64,000 nucleotides of DNA from Leptobrachium leishanense (Eukaryota > Chordata > Amphibia > Anura > Megophryidae), in contig CM019064.1 in assembly GCA_009667805.1 (NCBI GenBank), forward strand, positions 273,277,662 through 273,341,661. Direction: 5' to 3'. Both the position numbers and the translations under genes were made by a program. This document shows positions 44,011 to 56,251 of this stretch, piece after piece. The number at the start of each line of letters is the position of its first letter. Position 1 is the first letter of the stretch. Below the pieces are notes generated by a model. That model saw only the letters and a list, made by a program, of their open reading frames with translations. It had not been told where the DNA came from and made no database searches.

Positions 44011-45273
44011 GGCAAAGTGGAATTCCCATTACCATGTCATTTTGTGGAGGCAGGTGATGTCTCACAGCTAAAATACAATTTCGAAATTGACGAGAGAGAT
44101 TAGTAAAATAAAGAGGGAACTCTATTGGATTCACCACCTGAATACTATTGAACCTCTTGGTCTGAAGATTTAGATTTTCCTCCATTTTTATGATTTTCTT
44201 TGTTAGTTGATTAGTATGGTTTTTATTTTCATTTTTATCTTTCCAAGTGGTGGCTACAATAGGGTTGGAACACATTTATAGGGACAGGATTCTGAATTAC
44301 TGCAGAAAATTTCCTTGATATATTGAAAAACATTGACTGACTGCTTTCTTCTTCGTCGCTGTAGATAAGTGGAAAATGTCATTATAGATTCATATGATTA
44401 CCATTGAGATGTATGCACTATATATAAAAAAGTAAGCTAACAATTGTTTGGCCTGTTAATAATGATAGGATGCTTTTGTACATCTATTGATGGATATCAT
44501 ATTGTTTTATATATTGCCTATTTGGTATATAGGGGGTGAAAGTTATTGAACACTTAATTGATGATTGCAATCAATTGATGATGTCATTAATTGGTTACAT
44601 ATTATATATATGGTGTTATAGGGTTCTTGTACTTTAGACTTGATAAAGACCAGTGAGGGTCGAAATGTTGTCTTGCAGCTGATGGAATAAACCCACATGG
44701 ATGCATTATTAATGGAGTGTCAGAGTATTTGATTCGTTATGTTCCTGGACCTGGGGATGTGGATCCAGTCTGACTTTATTGGTGAGCAGATCAGTTAAAG
44801 CAATTTATTTGTACATGAGCAGCATGGGACAGGCAACATGCGGCAGTGGACAGCACTGCGCCTGCTTGGTCTGGATCAGAATGCATGGGATGCTCCCACA
44901 TCCTTCTTCTATCTAGGGTTAAACCCGGCAGGTTAGGTCTAGGGATTTTGTCAACCAATCACTGAGCTATATACCCCAGTAATGCTTTGCACGGACATCA
45001 GCTGAGAGGGATCATCAGCACTAGGGTTGCCAGTTATGTATCCTTCCTGGTAAAATACATTCTCAAAAAAAAAGGAACATTTGGAATTTAGCACATTTAT
45101 AATAGAGTTATCATGGAACCTTTGCAGTGAGTATAATATAACAGTTTTGGCACAGAAACCAAGTTTCAGAATTGTTTAGAATCTTTAATTCATAATTAAA
45201 CTGTTAATATTTCTAATTGGGTCATTTGATTGTACACAAACGGAAAATTGTGACTGTTAAACATAAACACTAA

Positions 45274-45452
45274 CAGGTCTAGTCAGAGAGAGGTGAAAAG
45301 CAGGAGAATTGGTAGGAGAATGAACAATCTAGATCAAATAGCCAATTCGGAAAGAGATAAATGGGAGATTTTTTCTGGTTTGGCCATTTTGACCTAGAAT
45401 TTTCACTTCTCCTGTCATTCTCCTGAGGTTCACCGCTCTCTGAATAACCTTG
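45274..45452. mobile_element. CAGGGTTAT-type short MITE, diverged (179 bp)
   Basis: Ends CAGGTCTAGTCAGAGAG and CTCTCTGAATAACCTTG, with an exact TSD TAA on both sides. Foldback interior with GACCTAGAATTTTCACTTC. Confidence 0.8.
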
Positions 45453-46005
45453 TAAAAGACACATGCTAGAATAAAATGATCTACGTGTCAAGGAACAAAG
45501 TGATCGTGTTATAAATCTGGCAAAAACAAAATGCTAGGCATACACGTGCAAGAAAGCAGAGGCTGTGTTACTCACATTAATAAAATAAACTGAAATGTAA
45601 CATACCTTTACATGCATTCTGCTGCCAAAATCCTCTATGAAACAGAGTGACAATTGGATGGTGTTTTGACAAAATCCTTCTGTAATCCTAGTCTATGTTT
45701 TTCATAAGGTACCAGCAGTTCTGCCTTTCTTACACCTACTAAAGATGTAACTCCCCTTGCATGCATTGTTGTGAAAGAGCGCCTGCTTATTGTGAAAGCT
45801 GTATGTGTTGTAAAAAAAGAGAAGTGATTTTTTTTTTTACATTCATCATTCGCATCTATTTTGCATGAAAATAAAAAAGATTCCTAAAGAAGCACTGTAG
45901 CACTATAATAACCAACGCCTTCCCTGTACAGGAAATAATGCACAAAGTGACTTCTTCTACCCTTGAAATGGTAGTTTGTAAAGACCTTAGGTTTGATTCT
46001 CCTAC

Positions 46006-47230
46006 TTAACCACTTGGCTGCTATGGACGCGCTCAGCGCGTCCAGCCAAGTGGTCCTCCTGTGCTATGGACGCACTGAGCGCGTCCATGCACAGGAGGCA
46101 GCAATCCGCCAGATTCCGGCGGATTGCTCCTCCCCCCCGGTGCGGGTTGACATCTTGGATGTCAGCCCAGCACTCGGGACCCCGGCGGAGCAATTAGATG
46201 TCATCGCGGTGGCGCGATGACATCTAATTCAGGTGCCCCCCCCGCATGTGCGGAGGAAGCGCCTGAAAGGGAGGGGGAGGAGGTCATTTGGACCTCTCTC
46301 CCTCCCGATCGCTGGGGGGCAGAGCGTTAATCCAGGCACCGTTTGGAAGGGCACAGCCTGCCCTTCCAAATGGTGGCTGTGATTAACCCCTGGGGAGCCG
46401 GATCACGAATCGGCGCTGAAAAGCGCCGGATCGTGATCCTCTCCTGGAGCTGGCCGACATCTTGGATGTCGGCCAAGCCTCCAGGAACTCCCCCTGAGGA
46501 ATGGCGTCATCGTGCATAGCACGATGACGCCAGTCCTGGAGTTAACCCCTAGCTGCCACCAATGGTGGAGATAGGGGGTTCCAATGAACCCCCTATCTCC
46601 GATCTGTGGCAGCTAGGGGTTAATGTTTGATATCGTTGGATCGGCCAGAGCATGGCCTTTCCAACGATACCAAACATGAGCATGAAAAATGGTTTTTTTA
46701 AAAAATAAAAAATAAAAATATTTAAAAATATTCTAAAAAAAAAACAAGTTTTTTTTTGTTTTTGTTTTGTTAATGCAGCAATATTGTTCCCATTTCAATT
46801 ATAATGTGAACATTAATGTTGCACTAACGATTTTTGTATGCGGTGCATTTGTTAAAAAAAGCTAAATTTTCCCCAAAAAAAAATGTAACAAGACCCCATT
46901 TTTTATTTTTTTAACAACGCACCCCATACAAAATAAAACCGCAAACAATCGCATGTCAAAAATGTGAAAAAAAACACTTCACACATTATAAATTCTTGAA
47001 AATTCAAATTTTATTGCATTTTTTGTTATAATATACAGACATGACATAACGTATACATATAATAATGACATATTATGAATCTGCCAAGTCTGCTGGAAAG
47101 AACGATATATAATATGTCTGGGTCATATATCAAAATATGGCTACAAAACGCGGTTAAACATGATGAGCGAAAGCGGTAAAAATGACCTCAGCACACAGGT
47201 GTGAAAAGCCTCAGCAGCGAAAGGGTTAAA
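46006..47230. mobile_element. TTAA element built from a chain of hairpins, monomer (~1.2 kb)
   Basis: TTAA at 46006-46009 and 47227-47230, with ends CCACTTGGCTGC and GCAGCGAAAGGG. The first ~670 bp are about a dozen consecutive near-perfect hairpins. Examples are GACGCGCTCAGCGCGTC, a hairpin around TAGATGTCATCGCG, one around TTTGGAAGGGCA, and a double stem starting TTAACCCCTAGCTGCCAC. The second half is AT-rich. No transposase. Probably piggyBac- or Kolobok-mobilised. Confidence 0.75.
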
Positions 47231-47310
47231 ATATCTCCTTTGCAAATATAACATCTCTGAATGCAATTATGTGAAGGACACCTCTGCTATATTCAAAGGA
47301 TATCAAAATA

Positions 47311-47375
47311 TTAACCCCTTCAATATCAAGATTGAGTATATTTGATCTTCAAAGCACCTGCTGGTGCTCCGATAT
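47311..47375. mobile_element. Left end of a TTAA MITE
   Basis: TTAACCCCTTCAATATCAAG at 47311, the same style of terminus as the complete element at 47735. The right end is not seen. Confidence 0.45.
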
Positions 47376-47734
47376 AGGGCCCTATGCACTACCTTAAAAC
47401 TACCTTAGGGGACACTAACAGGTAGAAACCTGCAGATTCCAGGGACAGCAATAATTCAGCACCTTCTGCCGGAATAATGTGCTACTCGCAGTGACACTCG
47501 CATTAGCGCTTCCGCGCTGCAACAAAATATAGTTGAAATTATGTTAAAAATATTTGAAGAACTCGGGTGTGATATGAGTCTGAAGGTACAATTTTTACAT
47601 TCACACCTGAATTTTTTTTTCCTGAAAATCTTGGATCGGTTAGTGAAGAGCAAGGTGAGCGGTTCCACCAAGATTTTAAAGAGATGAAAAAATTATATCA
47701 AGGCCGTTGGGATGAGAAAGTACAAACCTTTGGG

Positions 47735-48111
47735 TTAACCCCTTCACTACCAAGTGATTTTCAAAAAAACACTGTCAGAAACCAGTGTTTTTTTTTAAAA
47801 ATCATTTTAATTGTAAATTAATTTAATTGAGTTTGGCCATCACAGCTTTTTTTCTCTGCATCGGCTGCTTGAAAGCTGTTGAAAGCCCGTCTTCGGCCGA
47901 TTCTACTGTTTTAGCTCTTTGGGCATTATGCCCACAGGACTAAAACTTGTTGGGCACCTTCTGCAGCCAAAAATCAAATGAAATTCATTTGCAGCAAACA
48001 AATTTCATTTGCTTTTGGGCTGCAGATCAGCAGGTCGAGATATCTCGACATCAGGGCACCGGATAGTGCCTTTGAAGCCTGAGATATCTCTATCGGTAGT
48101 GAAGGGGTTAA
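47735..48111. mobile_element. Complete TTAA MITE (377 bp)
   Basis: TTAACCCCTTCACTACC at the left and GGTAGTGAAGGGGTTAA at the right. Subterminal GAGATATCTC palindromes. No coding capacity. Confidence 0.8.
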
Positions 48112-48453
48112 GAAGTGCTGTATCCACCCTAGCTTTCACCGTCAAAAAAATATAAAAATATAAAACTTTACAAGTACACTTTAACTTTTTTATTATACAC
48201 CTTTCACTTCATTGTACTGCATTTTAGCGTCATAATAGCCTAACATTTATGGAACTTGCAGAAAAATGGTATGTGATAGAGAAAACCGATTGGATATTTG
48301 GATTCAGCACCCCAAAAAATAATATAGTCAGATTAAATTATGGAAAAAAAATTTTTAATTTTTTTTTGGTTGGCCTGTGTTTTGAACTGATTTTCTATAA
48401 AACCACTGGTTCCTATCATTGGATTTATGGAAAATCATGTGATAGCGACGGAT

Positions 48454-51277
48454 TTAACCCCTTCGCTGCTAAGGACGCGCTCAGCGCGTCCAACCGCATT
48501 TATCGTTCTATGCGGTGGACACGCTGAGCGCGTCCTCTCTTTGGGGTCAGCGTTCGGCCAGGTTCCGGCCGATCGCTGGCCCCCCCGGTGCGGGCTGACA
48601 TCCTCGATGTCAGCCCAGCATCCGGAACCGCCGCCGGAGTAATTAGGTGTCATCGCGGGGGAGCGATGACACCTAATTCAGACGCCCCCCCCCGCATGTG
48701 CGGAGGAAGCGCCTGAAAGGGAGGGTGGGGAGGTCCTTCGGACCTCTCTCCCTCCCGATCGGCGGTGTTGCGGGGGTTAACCCAGGCACCATTTGGAAGG
48801 GCACAGCCTGCCCTTCCAAATGGTACCTGGCATTAACCCCATGGGGGCCGGATCACGAATCGGCGCTGAAAAGCGCCGGTTCGTAATCTTTTCCTGGAGC
48901 TGGCCGACATCTTGGATGTCGGCCAAGCTTCCGGGAATGCCCCCTGAGGACTGACGTGATCGTGCATAGCACGATGACGCCAGTCCTGGAGTTAACCCCT
49001 AACTGCCACCAATGGTGGAGATAGGGGGTTCCAATGAACCCTCTATCTCCCGATCCGTGGCAGTTAGGGGTTAATGTTTGGTATTGTTGGATCGGCCAGA
49101 GCATGGCCGTTCCAACGATACCAAACATGAGTATAAAAAAAGTTTGTAAAAAAAAAAAAAAATTCAAAATAAAAATAAAAATATTTTAAAAACAAATTAT
49201 AAAAAAAACAATAAACAAGTTTTTTTTCATTTTTTTGGTTTGTTAATGCAGCAATATTGTTCCCATTTCAATTATAATGTGAACAATGATGCTGCACTAA
49301 CGATTTTTTATGCGGTGCGTTTGTTAAAAATCGTGTAATTTTCCCCAAAAAAAATGTAACGAGACCCCATCTCTAATTTTTTTAACAAGCACACTCCATA
49401 CAAAATATAATCGCAATTGCTCGCATGTTAAAATGTGAAAAAAAAAACACTACACGTTGTAAATTATTGAAAATTCATATTTTATTGCATTTTTTGTTAT
49501 AATATACAGACAGGTCATGACATATACATATAATAATGACATATTATGAATCTGCCGAGTCTGACGGAAAGAACAATATATAATATGTCTGGGTCATATA
49601 CTAAAATATGGTCATTTTTACCGGTTTTGCTCATCATGTTTAAACGTGTTTTTAAGGCTTATTTTAGTATATGACCCAGACATATTATATATTGTTCTTT
49701 CCGTCAGACTCGGCAGATTCATAATATGTCATTATTATATGTATACGTCATGACCTGTCTGTATATTATAACAAAAAATGCAATAAAATATGAATTTTCA
49801 ATAATTTACAGCGTGTAAAGTGTTTTTTTTTCCACATTTTAACATGCGAGCAATTGCGGTTATATTTTGTATGGGGTGCGCTTGTTAAAAAAATTAGAGA
49901 TGGGGTCTCGTTACATTTTTTTTTTGGGGAAAATTACACGATTTTTAACAAACGCACCGCATGCAAAAATCGTTAGTGCAGCATCATTGTTCACATTATA
50001 ATTGAAATGGGAACAATATTGCTGCATTAACAAACCAAAAAAAAGAAAAAAAAGTGTTTATTTTTTTTTTATAATTTTTTTTAAAAAAAATATATTTTTA
50101 TTTTATTTATTTATTTTTTTTACAAACTTTTTTCATACTCATGTTTGGTATCGTTGGAACGGCCATGCTCTGGCCGATCCAACAATACCAAACGTTAACC
50201 CCTAGCTGCCACGGATCGGGAGATAGGGAGTTCCAATGAACTCCCTATCTCCACCGTTGGTGGCAGTTAGGGGTTAACTCTAGGACTGGCGTCATCGTGC
50301 TATGCACGATGACGCCAGTCCTCAGGGGGAGTTCCCGGAGGCTTGGCCGACATCCAAGATGTCGGCCAGCTCCAGGAAAGGATCACGAACCGGCGCTTTT
50401 CAGCGCCGATTCGTGATCCAGCTCCCCAAGGGTTAATGCCAGGTACCATTTGGAAGGGCAGGCTGTGCCCTTCCAAATGGTGCCTGGGTTAACCCCCGCA
50501 ACACCGCCGATCGGGAGGGAGAGAGGTCCGAAGGACCTCCCCCCCTCCCTTTCAGGCGCCTCCTCCGCACATGCGGGGGGGGGGCGCCTGAATTAGGTGT
50601 CATCGCGCCGCCGCGATGACACCTAATTTCACCGGCGGCGGTTCCGGATGCTGGGCTGACATCGAGGATGTCAGCCCGCACCGGGGGGGCCAGCGATCGG
50701 CCGGAACCCGGCCGAACGCTGACCCCAAAGTGAGGACGCGCTCAGCGCGTCCTCAGCACAGCAGCAGCCATGCGGAGGACGTGATGAGCGCGTCCTCCGC
50801 ATCGAAGATCATCAACCATTGTCTGATAACCTATTCATTAACAGGACTATACATAGGACAAGGGGTCATCCATTTAGACTGGAAGAAAGAAAATTTAGCT
50901 TAAAGCATAGGAAGGGTTATTTTACGGTGAGAACAATAAAGCTGTGGAATTCTCTGCCTGTTGAGGTGGTTGGGTCAGAGTCTGTACAGACTTTTAAAAA
51001 ACGACTGGATGACTTCCTGCAGACACAGAATATTAAGGGTTATAATATTTAATATGTGGGTAAAAGCTTCTTGATCCAAGGAGAAATCTGACTGCCATTC
51101 TGGGGTCAAGAAGGAATTTTTTCCCAGTATGTTGCATATTGGCAAGCATTCAGACTGGGTTTTTTGCCTTCTTTTGGATCAACAGCAGTAGGTTATGTGG
51201 GAGAGGCTGAACCCGATGGACGCATGTCTTTTTTCAGCCTATATAACTATGTAACTATGTAACTATGAAGTGGTTAA
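48454..51277. mobile_element. Tail-to-tail inverted dimer of the hairpin TTAA element, with a LINE insert
   Basis: TTAA at 48454-48457 (followed by CCCCTTCGCTGC) and at 51274-51277 (preceded by GAAGTGG). Two ~1.15-kb arms are inverted copies of the monomer type seen at 46006. They meet near 49606-49660, where the monomer's own right end is missing. The right terminus is split by a CR1-like LINE fragment at ~50808-51266. Confidence 0.8.
50808..51266 (+). mobile_element. CR1-like LINE 3' fragment
   Basis: Encodes the reverse-transcriptase C-terminus (LFINRTIHRTRGHPFRLE, RTIKLWNSLPVEVVGSESV, FKKRLDDFLQ) and then a 3' UTR ending in tandem TAACTATG repeats, as in CR1-group LINEs. 5'-truncated and inserted in the end of the TTAA dimer, with GAAG on both sides. 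Confidence 0.8.
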
Positions 51278-51624
51278 AGAATTTCAAATGGTCACGGTAA
51301 TGGTGTTTTGATTTCTTGCCTCGTTCATACACACTTCTATGAAGGATCTGATTGTTCCCAAGCATTATTGCCATTGCAACTATCACCATGACCTACCATA
51401 GCAAGCATCCTTTTCTAGAGCTCCACAGAAGTAAATCACTTGAACTAGAAAAGTACCCAATTAGCAAATAACCTCATGATCCACAGCACATAAGGATGCG
51501 TATGAATTAAAATGAAAGGTATCTGCAATCGTGATAGATGTGTAACTTCGTTGTATATGGACTTTAAAATTACAACATTGTAGGTATATTCTTTGAGAAA
51601 TATTTCAAAACACTTTAGTCAGCG

Positions 51625-51660
51625 CTACGGAACTTGTTGGCGCTTTATAAATACTTGTAA
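51625..51660. mobile_element. LINE 3' tail fragment
   Basis: CAGCGCTACGGAACTTGTTG and GCGCTTTATAAATAC match the tails at 4280 and 27345, in the direct orientation. 51280-52380 otherwise shows no gene. Confidence 0.5.
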
Positions 51661-52385
51661 CTGTATTTCATTGTAGTCTTCTCTGGCAAAAATGTAGACA
51701 TCAAAGGACTGATAAATTAGGATAGTGATCCTTTTCTCTAGTCAAAATCAGAGATAATTTAACATCCAAAGGAAGTTACTGCAACAACAACAAAAATAAT
51801 ATATTTATATATATGTGGGTCCAAAAAATGGTTAGTATTTCAGTGTCTGAACTATAAACACTTTGAGCAGTCAATGGAGAGATAATTTAACCATGGATCA
51901 GAACACCTTGGCCCTTCAGATGTTCTGGAACTATATTTTCCGTTCGGCCAAACTCCAGATCTCAAACTTGCTCCTCAAAGTATATTTCCAATCTTAAAAG
52001 TAGGCCTTCTTGTATAAGTAAATATTTCAATAATTTTAGACAGGCTGAAGACAGGACTTAAACTTTAAACAGATGAATATATTCAGGGCTGGCACTTCCA
52101 TAAGGCAACCGAGGCAGCTGCATTAGGCTTCACAGACTGAGAGGTGCAAAAACATTTTCCGGTCACCACCTTTGAAGGTGAACCCCTTTATATAAAATAT
52201 TGATGATTAAACGCTCTCCTTTCATGATTCCGTATTCCCGAAGTATCAGCAAAAAGCAATTAATCTGTAAGCCCAACTCCATTTATAAATGCATTATTGG
52301 ATTAATAATATATGCTTTTATCTGCAGTAAAGTTCATTGAAGAACTGTGTCTATCAAATACTTACACCTCTATGTGGCTCTCTAA

Positions 52386-52673
52386 GGCTGGGTTCACACC
52401 TAAGCGTTTTACAGCGTGTTCCTACGCACTGTAAAACGCTCAAACAGTGGAATCCCATTATTCCCTATGTGTGCATGTCACACCTGGCCGTTTCTCAGCG
52501 CGCATGAACGCGCTGATAAACGGCCGACGCACAAAGAAGTTCGGGAGCTTCTTTTCTGCAGATAGCCGCGCGTTCGCAGCCATATCATAGCGTTTGTTTG
52601 TATGCGCGAACGCGCGTAAAAAAAAACGCACGCATTGCGCGACGCTGCGCAACGCGTAGGTGTGAACCCAGCC
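52386..52673. mobile_element. Harbinger-like MITE, GGCTGGGTTCACACC family (288 bp)
   Basis: Ends GGCTGGGTTCACACCTAAGC and GTAGGTGTGAACCCAGCC, with TAA on both sides. Related in ends and target to the GGCTAGGGTCAGAC family but distinct inside. Confidence 0.8.
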
Positions 52674-53067
52674 TAAGGGGTTTTCATGTGTGAGCTTGCT
52701 CTGTGACCACAACACACCTCCTGAGTCATGAATACACCTGAGTCAACACTGAATGCTCACAAAAGCATTTGACAGTTGGATTTTTCTTTTGAGAAACTCT
52801 GGGAGTCTTGATGGTAAACTGCTTTTTTCGCAGATGTTTACAACTTCGTCAACACCGGCATTTGCTCAATTACCCCCTTAGTATTTTTCTTTTAAAAAGA
52901 ATAAACTGGTAGCCAGTAAGCTAAAACAGTCACAGTTTGAGAGTATTCCTCTAATTTTAACAGCTGTTGCAGAAAAAAAAGTACGCTGAGTTTCATTTTA
53001 TCAAAAAACGAAAGCCAAGTGAAGCAGAACATCGTACCACGGGATTTCTAGCCTCAACCAACATTAG

Positions 53068-53595
53068 AAGGGTTATTCAAAGAGCGCCAAACGGAAAATT
53101 TTGTGGCAGTTTGTCTATTCAGAAAGCTGTCAATTCGCCAAATTAGTGTCGAATTGACAGCCAAATACGATGCAATTTGCTGCAGATCACCACAATTCGG
53201 CAATCTTCGGCGACAGTGAAAGTGTCCCATAGAGACGTCATGGGTAATGTATTCAGTGAACGCTGAACTTCACTGAAGTGTCAGGGAAATGCCCTGATTT
53301 TTGGTGTTTCAGTACGACAGCTTTAAACAGTAGGATTCAATGTAAAAAAATATTATCGGCTTAATTTGTTTTTTAATTTAACTTTTTTACAGAATAAATA
53401 GCAGAGTTCTGTTTTTTCTTTCCCCTTCAGTTCGGCGGCTTTTGGCATGCCAACCGGTGTTGGCTTTCGGCGACTCCACGTTCGGCTCACTTCTGGGACC
53501 CTGCAGTGAATAGTGAAGTCACCGCAAAGTCAGCGAACTGGAATCGCCGAACACTGAATGACAAAGCACCGAAATTTCACTTTCTGAATAACCCT
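53068..53595. mobile_element. Diverged CAGGGTTAT-type MITE (~528 bp)
   Basis: Ends AAGGGTTATTCAAAGAGCG and TTTCTGAATAACCCTC, with flanks TAG/TAT. Shares AATTCGCCAAATTAG-like and GAATAGTGAAGTCACCG words with the long family but is a separate subfamily. A fragment lies at 19690. Confidence 0.65.
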
Positions 53596-54710
53596 CTATA
53601 TGTTTTCTCCTACACACTGCATTGCGATGATGTTGTGTTTATTTTATAATCCTGATGATTATGAAAAGTGAAGAATTCAATTGAGGATATATTGAAAAAA
53701 CAACAATGTCCCTTTCAAACAGTTCAGTAATTTTCAATTTACAGAGCTGGACTTTTCCAATAGAGATTTCTTTATTCAAATAGAGAATTCTGTTAATTTG
53801 TATAGCAGGTGCATCTCTCATTAGGGACAGAACAGCAAATCACATAACAAAAAAAGATAAAAATGTACATTAGAGAAGTTGTATGTTTATCACTGATTTC
53901 TGTTTAACCAACAATAATTATTTTTACAAGGTATTGTTCACTTATAAGGTGCACTTTATCTGTAGAGATACATTGATTAGGATTATGCAGATTATATTAT
54001 TATATACGTCCCCCCTCCCACTCCCAGTAACGGTTATTATGCACTTAATCCACCAATCAAACTCAGATTTCATAATTTTTATAAACTGTATAAAATACCC
54101 TCATACTAATATTTTATTGTAGATCCATTTGCTTTGATTACAGCACACAATTATGTTATTGTTTCAATACGTTTATGCAATACCACAACATATCTTCTGT
54201 CCAAAGTTGCATTAACTGGTCACAAAGATCTTGTGTTGATAATGGGAGAGTCAGAGCGCTGTGTGAAGTCTTCTCCAGCACATCCTAAAGATGCTCAATG
54301 GGAGTCTGGACTGCGTTGCGGCCAATCCATGTGTGAAAATGATGCCTTATACTCTCCGAACCACTCTTCCACTCTTGCTCTTCTGATGAATCCTGGTATT
54401 GCCATCTTGGACTATGCCCATACGATCAGGGAAGAAAACCCCATTGGTGGAGAAATCTGCTCATTCAGTATATTCAGGTAGTCAGCTGGCCTTATTCCCA
54501 GCCAAAACATATTATTCAGTGCAATGATGATCCAATGGAAGGCTCTTATCCATTTACTTAGTCAATGCCAGGTGGTAACTTTCCTTTGGCCAGGCAGTGT
54601 ATTTCAGTGTATTTCACTTCATTTCTGTTTCTAGGACTATCTAGACACGATTGCTGTATTAACCAAGAGGGTTGATAAGTTTGTGTTTGTCAAAGTTGCA
54701 AAACCTGGCA

Positions 54711-55391
54711 TACCGTAGATACTCGAGTATAGTGCGACTCGAGTATAACGCATGGCTGGAAACGTATTATTGAGATGTGATGTGACCTTGAGAGTCGAAT
54801 ATAATGCGAGAAGCTTTGTAGTGCTGAGCGAGGTGGCCACAAGGGTGACAGAGTGGAAGTAATGTCCACTCTCACGGACATTCCTTCCACTCTCAATTGC
54901 ACTTGTGCATGGCCGCGGTCAGATGAGCGCGCTAAGTGCACACGTAGTGACCCACTTGCTCCTAGTAGGGATTTCACGCGTCCTGGCTGGGTTTCCCCAG
55001 GCGCTGTAGTTCAGGGCCCCAGGCTCTTATACCACCAGCTCCGGGTTGTAGCTGTCCCGGTGAGACACAGTTCGGAACCCCTCGGCTCTCCAGGCCCAGC
55101 AGCTGATCTGTCTGAGCTTCAGTGGCTCCTCCTCTCCAGACCACACACACGAAGCGCTGCCCAACCAGCTCCAGCTGTGCTCCCAGCATATGCAGAGCCC
55201 AGCCAGTGACGTGTCTGCTGCTGCCTTCGCATCCCCCTGACAGCCCGAGGGAGCCTGACACCAAGCCGTGCTCTCCGCCTGCTTGAGTGCAAGCTTTTTT
55301 TATTTTACAGATGTCTCTAGTATACAAAGACTCCAATTTTTTTGTTAGTTTTTCACAAAAATCTCACTTTATACTCAGAGTATCTATGCTA
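54711..55391. mobile_element. Diverged relative of the TACCG-ended element
   Basis: Left TACCGTAGATACTCGAGTAT and right end, reverse-complemented, AGCATAGATACTCTGAGTAT. The interior differs from the copy at 12438. No TSD found. 53600-54710 shows no gene. Confidence 0.5.
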
Positions 55392-56094
55392 ATTCGCTAT
55401 TAATGCAACATCGAAAATCACCAGTTTCACTAAAGAAATATCCAAATAGCAGCAGGAGAAATTTCACAGTGAAATATATCCTGACATTTTTTGGGTTTCT
55501 GAATTGTGAGATGCCAGAGCTTGTTACAACTGTGGTTGCAACTTTGGCAAACACAGTCACTTACTGAATAACCCCTTTAGTTAATTGGTCACGGCAAGCT
55601 TAGTGACCTTCCCTTCCTCTTGCATCTCGAAGAATAAGTTGGTGATCTCTTCCTCGTTTGTAAAGGTGCTGCAGAAAAAGCTACAAAAATATCAGATGCA
55701 GTCTATTATGATTTGAACCTCTGCTGTCTCGAATACCCTTTCAACAGATGTTTACATTTCATGTTAAAAGGTTCTTCCTCTTCTGCTTTAAACAATTTAT
55801 AAGCAATTGCATAAGAGGTCCTGGGAAACAGACTGTATTGTGGACCTCTTCTGGTATTCAGGTAGATATTTACAATTTAATTATTAGGTTCCCCTGTAAA
55901 ACAAGTTGGTCATCACAGTAGATATGACACGGAGGATTTACACACAGAAATGGGGAAGGAGATTTTTGCCCTGGGAGATAACACTTTTATGGCACCCATT
56001 TTTGTGCAAGGGAAAAAAAAAATCATACTCTGCATAGGTAAACAGGTACTTGAAATATGAGGAGACATGCTGTAGCTACACTAACAGGGTTATT

Positions 56095-56251
56095 CAGAGA
56101 GAGGTGAAAACCAGGAAAATGGCTGGAGAAGTGAAAATTCTAGGGAAAAAAAAAATAGCAAAACCAGAAAAATTCTCTTATCTCACTTTCCAAATTGGCT
56201 ATTTGGTCTAGATGGTTCTCTTCTCCTGGTTTTACCTCTCCGAATAACTCG
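56095..56251. mobile_element. CAGGGTTAT-type short MITE, right end decayed
   Basis: CAGGGTTATTCAGAGAGAGG at the left; the right end CTCTCCGAATAACTCG is mutated. 55392-56094 and 56252-60035 contain no gene or element that I can support. Confidence 0.7.

Noticed and set aside
44638..44700. CTTGATAAAGACC...GGTCGAAATG (and a similar one at ~57725) as hammerheads
   Set aside because: The stem is present, but the first box is not CUGANGA; a related repeat perhaps, not a catalytic core.
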